Below, in pieces: positions 9,685-20,209 of a stretch of DNA of 64,000 bases. Made by a program: the position numbers and the translations under genes. The stretch comes from Eutypella sp. D-1 (taxonomy: Eukaryota > Ascomycota > Sordariomycetes > Xylariales > Diatrypaceae): assembly GCA_023313575.1 (NCBI GenBank), contig JAJTTP010000001.1, positions 1,922,001 to 1,986,000 on the forward strand, given 5' to 3'. The notes beneath the pieces are model-generated. The model saw nothing but the letters and a program-made list of their open reading frames with translations, made no database searches and was not told the origin of the DNA. Position 1 is the stretch's first letter; every line of letters begins with the position of its first letter.

Positions 9685-11358
9685 GCTTGTTAAGTGCGGG
9701 TTGTCGTTATTGTTATTGCTGTCTTTGTGTCTTTCTAGGTTTAGGGATAGTGGGGGTGGTGCCCATATCGTGTACTTGTCCGGTGTCATATGTAGCTAAG
9801 CAGATGCACCTTATATGTATTCAAACAGTGCCACACATCCCATTTCCAGCTTTCTTTTGAATCATGTTTTGAGTAAGGTTTCTGCCCTTGGGCCAGGATC
9901 TCACTTCGTAACTGCCCATCCATCTCGAAGAGTGTCTTCAAGCCACCTACTAGCATAGCCGGAATTCCCACAGGCTGGATGCGTGGGCTTTTCTAGGTCC
10001 TGCCAATGCCTGTCAATGGATCCAGTCCAGTAACGTTCGGGGATGTGAGATATTCCGGATGATTTGGCGTCCGGGCGTTTACCGAGGCATACCGGCTAGA
10101 AAAGGTCACAGAACATGACACCTGTAAAGTGAGCCTACAACCTACACGGTCATAGAAATTATGGGTTAGTCTGGGACCAGCGACATCGTGTCTTGTGAAG
10201 GTGTGTTGGTACTTCGCGATCAGGTTCTCGGGGCCGACGACTTTTAAACCGGTGCAGGAGGTTGGCTACGTGTCGTGGCGAGCGTCTATGCGAGTTAGAT
10301 CAAGATGAGGTCGGATATCGAGCATGCCCGGCCGACCTACAGCAATTTTCCCATGCTCGCCGACACCAACCCTGACCTTCTGTAGAGCTCACGCTGCATT
10401 CATTTTGCTGGTCAAACTCTATCTTCAACAGCACCAGAATTACGAGCTCGCTAATTGAGGATCTCTTTTGATCTTAGGAAGTAGAATTCATTGGAGTACA
10501 TGTGGCTTACTACCCATATAAGACGTGTGTTGGCTCTCAGGCAAAGTATATGCTTAGTCCTCGGGGGAATTCCCTTGCCACACAATTCGTAAGTCCTTCG
10601 CCTCTACGTAGTGATCAGTCTGAGACTCTATATATCATCAATAGGATTAATTGAACATATACAGCGGCCTTCAATGAACGCGGGGCCAGGATAGCTTTGA
10701 GCCCTAAGATAAGGGGTGTGCGCACTGATCTGTTTTTCCCTTGAGAAGTTTCTCGTAGCAAATAGCAAAGCTATGGCATTAAACCCCTCTACCATACTTC
10801 CACTTGGAGCAAATTCGATACAGTGTGTGCTTTAACCACAACTTATTATACTAAAGAGCAGGGAGTATTTGTTTTAATTTCCAGTGCAGAATCGCGAGCT
10901 AAAATCGTCCCGTAAACGCCACCACCTCATATCCACGAAGCACATACGTACATCGTATCCCGATATATCCTTCCCCCCCCTCTTCCCCTCCGAAACAAAC
11001 GCCGTGCCATGCAATAATACTATGCAGTTAACCTTCCTGTTCTACAAATAGTCAAACAATTGAACAGTCCTACCCTTCGAATCACCCGCATAACCAGCTA
11101 GAGATGATCGCTCCGCACCTTGCATGACATCATCTTCCCGTAGCCCTCTTCCTCCTTCCCCTCCATCGCAGCCTTCAGCTACCAGTACACACAAACACAC
11201 ACAACCAACTCTCTCGGTCAGGAGACGTTGTCCCAGGTGGACCCCAGCCAGGGGAAGGGTGGAGAGACGGGTATTTGGCGGCGCAGAAAGGCGGGATACG
11301 GGATTTTGCTTTCCTTTCTTTCTTTTTTTCTTTTTTTTTTCCTTTCCCATCATTTCAT
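9685..11358. other. Gene-free stretch, 1.7 kb
   Basis: Between the 3' ends of TMEM14 and CMC2. Frames here are short and unrecognisable; both flanking genes converge on it, so parts are 3' UTR. Pyrimidine-rich tracts flank the CMC2 stop near 11310-11350. Confidence 0.5.
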
Positions 11359-11738
11359 TCATGAGTTGGCGGTGACGTCGTCCCAGGCCTCGCGGATCTT
11401 TTGGCGTTTCTGGCGGGCGGCTTCGCGGTTGGCGGCGGTGCGCTTCATGCGCTCGGCGCGCAGGCACAGGGTCACGCGCTCCTTGGCTTCGCTGCACATT
11501 CCGAGGGACTTCCACATGAACCCCCGCGCGTGGCACTCCTCCAGCGCCGTCATGACCTCCTCGCAGGCTGTGTTTCCCCCCCACCTCCGACTGTCAGTCG
11601 CGTGCACAAGCTCGGGATATTGACGTTGATGTTTCAAAAGGGGGAGGGGGGCACCGGGTGGATGGGCAGGACAGGACAGGACAGGAGAGGTGATCATCAC
11701 ATACCCATGTTATCTTTCGTGTGCAAGTGTGGATGCAT
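11359..11738 (-). CDS. cmc2: COX assembly mitochondrial protein Cmc2 (twin CX9C)
   Basis: Exons on the minus strand are 11738-11705 and 11567-11359, giving 80 residues. The intron has a GTATGT donor and the join reads [20 protein letters not shown]. Two CX9C motifs are present: [11 protein letters not shown] and [11 protein letters not shown], the coiled-coil-helix-coiled-coil-helix fold oxidised by Mia40 on entry into the intermembrane space. The N-terminus [10 protein letters not shown] is typical of Cmc2. The basic tail is rich in Lys and Arg. Known role: assembly or turnover of cytochrome c oxidase together with Cmc1. The ATG is in an ACCATG context. The gene is divergent from prefoldin subunit 2 over 565 bp. 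Confidence 0.94.
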
Positions 11739-11813
11739 GGTGGAAGTGGGATATATAGTTGACTTTTATTACAGCGGCAGCTCACTCGGATAGAATGCGA
11801 TTCAATGTATCGT

Positions 11814-11840
11814 CGCGTCTTCGTGTCTTCGTGTCTTCGT
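11814..11840. repeat. Short tandem repeat (TCGTGTCT-type) upstream of CMC2
   Basis: Imperfect tandem copies of an 8-bp unit lie about 75-100 bp upstream of the CMC2 start codon, within the divergent promoter shared with PFD2. Confidence 0.7.
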
Positions 11841-12303
11841 AGTGAAGTAATCGATCGTCGTCGTGGTTGTTGTAAAGTGGAGTATTCGAGATGCCGTTCA
11901 AGCGATTGGCGATCTTACGATTAGGCATTAGGGGACCTTTTACTTGCAATTCGCAAGTGATGATTACGGCAGCAGCCCGACGGGTAGCTATCGCCTGTTA
12001 TCGCTATCTGGAGCTAACTAGCCCCAGAATGCATGGACCACAGCCATTACCCCACCAACCCCTCCAATGAGTTAGCGGAGCTTAGGGAGTACCTGGCCTG
12101 CTGGTTCAACAGATGGTGACCTTTGTAACGGCCGAATTTCACAGGCTCAAGTTATAACGAACCCCCGTCTATTACATTTAATTAGTTGCCTGTCATAACA
12201 GAGGAAATCTCCGGGATAAGATAATACCATCTCTTCCTCAACCAACGCATTTTGACACCATCAACTAAGCAGCCCGCGTCCTCGCGTACAAGACGTGCTC
12301 ATC

Positions 12304-13255
12304 ATGTCGGCTTCGTCAACCAAGGGAATACCCGCCAAGAAGCAGCAAGGTAAGTGAGTCAGAAAACCCAGAAAATGGGAGGGAGTGGTTATTGCACGTG
12401 CTGTGCTATGCCGTGCCGTGCCGTGCTGTGCCTGTACCGTTGGCTATGATATATAGGAGGATGAATGGATTGAGATGCAACTTTACGCTAACAACCCATC
12501 GCCGCATGACGCAAAAAGAGCTGCAAACGACCTACAGCAACTACAAGAACACACTGCAGCAGCTGGCCTCCAAGATTGGCGATGTCGAACAGGAGGCCGA
12601 GGAGCATAAGTTCGTCTGACCTAAACGTCCCCCTCCCCCAAACCCCCCTTTTCCCTTGTACTTCCTCCTCGATCCCCCCCTCTACGTCATAGCCACCTCC
12701 ATCTCGATGTTCCGACATAGCCATGAGCCGCTCTACCTGCCTAAGCTACATGGCATTAAGGTACCGGCTACCGGGGTTTCCCACCCTTAGCGTTGCTACT
12801 TCTAGAAAATTTCTCTTAAGACGAAACTCACCGCCTCCCGCGTCTCCAACCTCACCGCTCATCTAGTGTGTGGACGCATCGGGAAGAAAACGATAAGGCT
12901 GACTTGGGACTTGTCGTCATCGTCTTAGGCTCGTCCTTGAGACGCTGGAGCCGCTCTCAGGGGACCGCAAGTGCTTTCGCATGATCAACGGCGTCCTGGT
13001 CGAGCGGACCGTCAAGGATGTGAAGCCTGCTCTCCAGACCAACGCCGACGGCCTAAAGAAGGTCCTCGAGGATCTAGTCAAGCAGTACAAGACCAAGCAG
13101 GACGATCTGGAAAAGTGGAAGGTAGGTTTCCTCGGGCAGATGAGGCCGAAATGAGGCCCCACGAACCCACGCCCTGCAGATGTGTGGAAACGGCCAGAAT
13201 TACTAAAACCTTGATCGAACAGAAAAAGAACAACATCCAGGTCGTCCAGTCGTGA
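12304..13255 (+). CDS. pfd2: Prefoldin subunit 2 (beta-type prefoldin)
   Basis: Exons are 12304-12349, 12519-12609, 12929-13121 and 13223-13255, giving 120 residues; introns are 169, 319 and 101 nt. Joins restore KKQQ/ELQTTYSNYK, AEEHK/LVLETLEPL and EKWK/KKNNIQVVQS. The protein shows the beta-prefoldin plan: N-terminal coiled coil, central hairpin with CFRMINGVLVERTV, then a second coiled coil with LKKVLEDLVKQYK. Role: subunit of the cytosolic hexameric prefoldin that hands actin and tubulin to the CCT chaperonin. The second intron is long for this window. Intron 1 carries a short GTGCC-type repeat near 12405-12425. Start fits the short MSASSTKG leader of fungal orthologues. Confidence 0.95.
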
Positions 13256-13937
13256 GGCTATTCAAGGACAGTACACGATTAGTGGAGCCACGGCATGACG
13301 GCTACCAGGAAGCCAAGAGCTGGAAGCGATATGACATCGGTTTCTCGATAGATGGGCATGGTCTCTGACTCAACTTGGCAATTTCAGCGACTTTTTTCTC
13401 TTTTGGACGCCATAGGCCCGATGTGCCTGTCGCGATAAATTACAATCGAGATCGATCCAGCCTACGACCCAGGAGCAAGTGTGATGGATGCAACGACGGC
13501 ATATCCGTATATTCCGCGACCTCTGCCGCCAGCGAGGTCTTTTTTATCATGTTGATGCGTTGTACAATTCCATCGTGCAGTCGCAGTTGGGGGTAAGGGT
13601 GGGCTAGCTCGCAAAGGGCATCTGAATGCCCAACGAATGCTGCTGCAGGGCTGTCAAGGCTGTGCCGATTGATTGGGCGCCCGGCCGCCGGAACGGCCTG
13701 TGGCTGTATCCTCTGGCCGTAGTGCATCCAATTGAGCAAGGCGACATGACATGTTCCTTATGCCATGCTATGCATCCAATATACGATCCTCTCGCCCAAC
13801 ATCGATCACGTCAGAGTCCGTGGCTTTAGATTGAGCAAGAGGGAGAAAACTTCTAGAAACAAAAGGGAAAAGAAGTCTCATGTCGGTAGATCGTCCCATC
13901 ACGGAGATTACGAGAGCCTTACCGCGCAGGATGCGTA

Positions 13938-13999
13938 CGTGTGTGTGTGTATGCGTAGTGTTTATGCGTTTGTGTTTGTGTTTGTGTGCGTGTGTGTGA
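13938..13999. repeat. GT-rich microsatellite
   Basis: GT dinucleotide runs interrupted by ATGC and TTT; no gene overlaps. Confidence 0.85.
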
Positions 14000-14259
14000 C
14001 TAGATGGATTGACAGCTGTCCTCCGTGATGTGTCTGAAACACAGTCGTGGGTTTGTCTTACCAAAGCTAGTAAACAGGCACCCAGACAACTAAGACGTGC
14101 AGATCCCCATGATATCATGGAGGGGAGTGGAATTAGCGGTAGACAAGTTCATCGCATGATGGTCATAATGCGACTTTGCTGCGACTTTGCTGCGATTCTC
14201 TGCGACTGGCTGCGGGATGCGAAATGTATGCCCGACCTACGATGCTCGCTGCGCTGGGT

Positions 14260-14277
14260 GGGGGGGGGGGGGGGGGG
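14260..14277. repeat. Homopolymer run of 18 G
   Basis: An uninterrupted guanine run in noncoding DNA. Length may be inaccurate because such runs are hard to sequence. Confidence 0.8.
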
Positions 14278-15267
14278 TACGGTGCAGAATAGCCGGAGAA
14301 GCTGACATGAACAAAAGTTTTTGGTGATATGTCGCGGGGTGTCCAGGAAGACAGGATCCGATCGCTCTAGCATTTTTAGAAGGAGCCTTGCTGTGGATGT
14401 GTGCGTATGCACCAATGCCCAAGTCGCAGCAAGAGCTGATGTTGATCCCGTCCCAAGAACCCCTACGTCAAGTTTCTTGTCTCCCGAGCCGGACCAGGCC
14501 GATTTAGCTCGACTTACACAAGCGTCTGCCAATGGTTCTGCTCCCCGACACGACGGGACCCGGGGCCCTAAAAAAAAGTTATGTAGACATGGTTCACCCT
14601 GTGCTATATACCTGTGTCCCGAAAAGCCTGAGACAAGAGACTTACTTATATGGGTTCGAGCTACGATGGCGGCGGTCATATGTATAGCGAACCTAGCTAC
14701 CTAGGCGCAAGAGAGGCGTTGATGGCTTGCGCTTGAAATTTCACTGCCGACTATTGGGCACCAGGAGTTCGTGGGATACAGTTGGGCCGCATACAGGTTG
14801 CATACATGGGTACTTAAAAGTATGGATGTAAGCCATAAACCAGTCAGCCAGTGGGCTTGCGGGCGCAGAGCGAAGAGGCAGACTTGTCTATAGGTCAATG
14901 TATGGGATGGATAGTGTTATTAGTATTATACAGTGTCGTAGTGCGGTAGGTACAGCATCAGGTATCCATCAGGATCCCTGCAGGGTTCGGCCGTTGCAGG
15001 CTGGCGGTTGGCTATGTGAGGGGGGGTTGATGATTCCACGCTCTCTCTGGCGATGGTTGCAGGGCAGGACAGGGCAGGGCAGCAGCATCACACAACCTGA
15101 AGGGGGGAGAGGGGGGCACCGACGCCGTCGGGGTCCACAGTGAAAGCGTCTCGGAAAGTCCTTCTGGGAGACCGTGTATACTATATGACCTACAAGTATA
15201 CTTCGTATATTATTTCCGCTTTCTCCGCATTTCTTTCTCGATTAATGGGAGGGTAAAAAAGCACGCC

Positions 15268-15325
15268 ATTGGTGAATTTTTTACCAATCAGAAAAAAGCG
15301 ACACGGCGCCGGAAAGTTCGATTGG
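15268..15325. promoter_or_regulatory. Cluster of three CCAAT boxes
   Basis: ATTGG at 15268-15272, CCAAT (in CCAATCAG) at 15284-15288 and ATTGG at 15321-15325 fall within 58 bp. Such clustering is typical of a promoter, but no recognised gene starts nearby. Regulatory meaning is inferred. Confidence 0.35.
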
Positions 15326-18300
15326 TTCCTGTACTGCCCGAAAGCTCTTCCTTCGCCTTTAATTTTTATTTTTATGCTCCCGCGTGGGTTATTCCCCCTA
15401 CCCTTGTACACCCACTAGAGTACCTAGGTATGTAGTAGGCTTCGTCGTACCCTAAGAATAGACAACAATTTCAGCCAGTCGTTTCTTATCTTCTTGCTGC
15501 TATAAGTTCGGACGACTCAAGGAGCTGTCGACTATACAGGCACGGGCGCCTCCCCCCTAATTTTCCTACCAGGCTACCACTAGCTTTGCCTGTTCCTGTC
15601 GGGAGGGCGCATGCTGATTCGAATTACCTATTTATTGCAAGGTTTGACCATTGTCGAATCAGCAGCTCGGGTCACCCATAACAGCCACACCACCAGCTCT
15701 CGTTCCGGGATATATGTAGTGTTGCACGGAAACCCCTGCTGGTCTTCCGTTGCGACGATGACAGCGCCGGCGGCAGCGGGCAGTACTGGGGTAGAATGGC
15801 CGAACCGTAAGAGGATGCCGGAGAAGCCGTGCTTCCCGGGGAGGAGTTCATACTGCAAAGTTTGAATATTGCAGGAGTTGCTATAACGACACATTGAACA
15901 AAGCTTTTAAACGTTAGCTCTAAGTAACTGTCTATTTAATATATTCTACAAGTACCTAGTGCCTTCTGCCAGTGCTGTTATTAAATGAGGATTCGATATA
16001 AGTGAGCTTCTAAAGGCTTAGGTGCCAAGTTACCTCGGCCAGGCTCTTATCGATATCTAGAACTTGATGGTAGGGTAAGTGCTCTGAGGAGGTGTTACAT
16101 TCAATGTTCTTACTTACCACTACTTTCTTTTTAAACTTAAACTATATTGCATGTATCGATGACCTACCCATCGACACCAGAACCAGTATATTTACCTATA
16201 TTTAATACATAGGTGTAAAAAGTGGCATTGGCAACTGCTCTACATATTTAACTTAGGTAGTAGGTACAGTATGATGTCGCCTATTTATTAAGTACCTAGG
16301 TAGTACCTAGGGTTACGTTTGCACATCTTCTAACCTTAGAAGGTTGAATACCCACAATATCTACTAAGGTGAAAGTATCTAGGTACCTGATGTACCTAGC
16401 AGAAACCAGGTGTACGGCGGCTAGCTTAGCATAAGTACCTTTTGTCTCGTTATATGTAGCTTCAACAAGCTATTTGCAGCTGTAAAGCTTCTAATGTTAT
16501 CATGCCAACGTGAATTACCGTTATATGCCATGTCACTAGTACCTGCCGAGGTACTTCAGTATATGCTACCTGTATGTAGACATATTAGACTATCATACTT
16601 CTTCACCTTGCCCAGGTGATAAACTTCTCGACCGGACATTTACCCGCCTCTTGCCTCTTATCAACATTATTGACATTGTCACATCGCATCGTGTCGCATC
16701 GTGTCGCATCGAATCCCATCCCATCTCGTTCTTCTTTCCAAAGAATAATTTCCTACCATATGCAGATATATGCTGTCAGCCCGTAGATTTTACCTATCAT
16801 CTAACAAGGCAAAGAATAAGGGACATTTCCTGCTCCCCCACGGCATACAGCATAGAAGCATAGAAACATAGCAGCCAGTCAGTTATCCAGCCCATACAGC
16901 CCATCCAGCCGTACCTGGGCAAAGGAAACATACCTCCTAGGTAAGTAGGTAGCGGGTAAACCGGGTTTTGATATCAGAAAAGTATCCTGAGTCGTCCAAA
17001 GTCCCAGTATCCCAATATCCCAAGATCCCAGTCTCCCATCCTGTCTGTTATCTTTCTCCTGCACATACCCCACGTTCTTGCAGCCCATCTATGCAACTTG
17101 TGGCCTAACCTCTGCTTTTGAAGATCTCTCGAGTGCGCCTGTGCTGCATCTAAACGAAGAGGCCGCATTAGACGACCGGCATCAATATCGAGTTTCTTCT
17201 TTTCCCGGGACGAATCAAATGCTCTAATACTAGAGCTCTAACCTGTCTAAGTTCGAGTAAGTAAAGCCAAGATAGATCCCGTACATCCTGTACATTTTCC
17301 ATGTTCATGTTCGCCTTAACTCTGGTCAAATCGCATCTCAGCCCCAACAAGCAAGTCTTTTTCTTGGTGAGAAAATGGCCGGTTTCGACGCGCGACCTCC
17401 CATGCAGCCTTCTATCAAATACGCGTTATGCCATCCGTGGATTCCATGTGGCTATGATACCATCCATGGATGACATGTCATGTCCACACACTTACCTGAC
17501 TACTTTTACCTATCTAACTACCTATGTAGGTACCTGCACACACATTACACACCCGACTGCTCTCGGTCCACTTGTTCCTTTGGTTTCTAGAACACATCAC
17601 AAGACAGCCCTTCACGTCTCTCCTGGTTTCGGTCGTGTGCAGTCACGAAAGTGAGAAGAAGTAAGTAGTAAGTGGTCGGTTGTTAAACATTAATGAATAC
17701 ACTCTCCCTCCGTCTCTCCCAATCATTCACCTCAACCCTCCCCTGGTGTAACTGCATGCTCTCAAGATCCACGTGGGAATAGATAACATATACACACGCA
17801 CCCTCTCTCACCATAATGTAACAATTTTTTGCTGGCTGATGAAGACGGGCCAGACGGATACCTTGTCGAACAACGCAGGGCAACTTGCATACGATCCCTT
17901 GCTCCTCCAGTTACTCTTCATACCGTCCATCCATTCCCCAGTCTTTTCTTCTCCTTTTCTATTTTCTTTCTTTTTAATTGATAGATTCACGGTAGGATCC
18001 AGGAACCCCCAGTGACTTCAACCACCCCTACTGGCTTCCTATCGGTTGCCGGGTCCTCCTCTATCCTACATCGTCACTGGCCTAACCTTTCCTGCCTTAC
18101 CTTACCTTACCTTACCTACTAGGTAGGCTAGGTACTTACTACTCGCCTACTCGCGTAGGAGCGTATACAACCGCACTAGAGATACTAGTAATAGATACTA
18201 GAGCCTACTATACCCGGACTACTTGTTCCCCAAATACACACCGGGCCGCACACAAAACCTATCTGTATTACCACTCTCCTACCTACCCAGCCCAAGCCAG

Positions 18301-18712
18301 CTTGCCAGCTACCTAGCTATTTCCTAACTATAAGCACGAATACATCACGTTACATAGGAATAGCGGGTCTGGTCTCGCAACCTGGTAACGCAACCCTCGG
18401 CGTCGTCCCAGTAATAGTAGCAGTGGCAGTACCCAGTGGACACACCCCCTCCCCGCTTCCTTTCATTCGTCCCATCTCGTCCAGTTTACGTATTACACAC
18501 CTATAGATACCAAGTCCGTCACGGATCTTTACCCATACCTACTATTTCCCACTATATTCCAGAGAATCCACACATCTAACGTTGGCTTTTGGGGGACGTA
18601 TAGGTACAGGCTCATCAAGACCCGGCTACTGGCTCCGTTACTCGTTGGTTGGGTAGGTAGAAAAAGCAGGCCGGACGCAGACACCCCTTCTGCAGCCAAA
18701 CTCTGCATACAA

Positions 18713-18780
18713 TACGTATTTTTATACGTATATACGTACCCCTATACGTATATACTTACATACGTATACAGAGATACGTA
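18713..18780. repeat. Six TACGTA palindromes in 68 bp
   Basis: TACGTA begins at 18713, 18725, 18733, 18745, 18761 and 18775; most copies are extended to ATACGTAT. The cluster lies about 400-470 bp upstream of the hapC start codon and could be a regulatory array or a decayed simple repeat. Confidence 0.85.
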
Positions 18781-19180
18781 TAGACACGCCGTATAACACG
18801 TACTACACTACGCTGCACTGCACTGCACTGCACGCTCGTACACGCCAGAGATACCAGAAATATCATCATAGCCTGAAGTCTCGCAGGGTTCGCGACCAGG
18901 GTGTCTGAACGTATCGAATCTCGTGCACATCGCATACCACACCGCAGGAACCTCCGGGTAGCCTAAGACTACATAGTACTAGGTCATAATTCTGGAGCCT
19001 CGACAAGGCAGGCTTTGACGCATCAGTCTGCAGCTAAGCCCGCCCTCGCCTTGCAAGCCCTACCGTCTGCGACGTGTCAAGAGGCAGGGACACATCATCT
19101 TTCTCTAGTAATCAGCTGTACGAGCTGGCAGTCCAAGAAAATTTCTAGAGCAAGTTCCCTCCCGCTGCAGGTAGCCAAAT

Positions 19181-20209
19181 ATGTCGGATTCCCCCCAATC
19201 CCCTCCAAAGGATGTCGAGCAAGGTGTACAATCACCCGACGATGAAGCACAAATGAACGACACTCAGGACCCACACGGCAGCGGGCTCGCCTATGAGTTC
19301 GAAGTTAAGGAGCAGGATAGGTGGTTGCCCATAGCCAATGGTAAGTCGCCCCCTTTTCTTTCTCGCCCTCTGATTTGTGCGTTCCCCCTTCGGGGGGTCC
19401 ATTCCTCGAGCTTTCAAGTCGCCGGTTGCCCTCATTGGCATCGCTTGTGAGGATCCCTCATGTGCAATTGGTCCCTGGAAGTCCTAGCTGGAGACCGCCG
19501 AGCATATCATCGAGTCGCAAGTCGTCAAATGTCTCACGATTCGCCATCTAATTCGCCGGAGGCGACTCGAGCCTCCAAGGCCGACAAACATGATCTCTAC
19601 GATGCTAACATACGTAACTTCGCACCAGTCGCTCGCATCATGAAACTGGCGTTGCCAGAGAACGCCAAGATCGCGAAGGAGGCAAAAGAATGCATGCAGG
19701 AATGCGTGAGCGAATTCATCTCGTTCATAACAAGTGAAGGTGAGAGAATCACCCGTTACCCTCCTCAACTAAGTGGCGGCTTGTCCATCAGAACCTGCGT
19801 ATTAACGGATGTGTAGCATCGGAGAAATGCCACCAGGAGAAGCGGAAGACAGTGAACGGTGAAGACATTCTGTTCGCGATGACTTCCCTGGGGTTCGAAA
19901 ATTACGCCGAGGCCTTGAAGATCTACCTGTCGAAGTATCGTGAAGTAATGCTTTGCCCGCAGTCCCCTACTATTGTGTAGCCAGCTCATGGGCAGTGTAC
20001 TAACTGAAGTTCAGCAGTCCCAATCCAACCGAGGCGAGAATCAAGCTAGACCCAACAGTCAAGGTTACCCGTCCGGTGCCCCTGGCGGATCGGGTTCTGC
20101 TGCAGCCCCCGCCTTCCAGGCAGGCGACCAGCCCGGTATGGGCGAAGCCGCTGAGGGCTATATGTATAGTCAGAGCGGCCATAACGGCGCGGCTGGAGAG
20201 ACCTATTAA
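19181..20209 (+). CDS. hapC: CCAAT-binding factor subunit HapC (NF-YB)
   Basis: Exons are 19181-19340, 19629-19739, 19817-19944 and 20015-20209, giving 197 residues. The histone-fold core runs from about residue 46 ([10 protein letters not shown]) through [38 protein letters not shown] and [21 protein letters not shown] to KIYLSKYRE near 133, nearly identical to NF-YB from other eukaryotes. The acidic N-terminus and the Gln/Gly/Asn-rich C-terminus are typical of fungal HapC. Role: with HapB (NF-YA) and HapE (NF-YC) it binds CCAAT boxes; in Aspergillus the complex with HapX controls iron and redox genes. Exon 4 has a NAGNAG acceptor (CAGCAG at 20012-20017), so one Gln may vary. The 288-nt first intron carries an open frame reading directly into the fold. 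Confidence 0.96.

Larger units (their letters stand above)
13256..19180. other. Gene-free block of 5.9 kb upstream of hapC
   Basis: No recognisable gene in either strand; frames are under 180 codons and lack family features. It contains a GT-rich microsatellite (13938-13999), an 18-G run (14260-14277), a CCAAT-box cluster (15268-15325), several ACCTAGGT motifs between 15420 and 17540, TACCT repeats near 18095-18135 and a TACGTA cluster (18713-18780). The right end must contain the hapC promoter and leader. An unspliced small gene or noncoding RNA could be missed. Confidence 0.5.
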
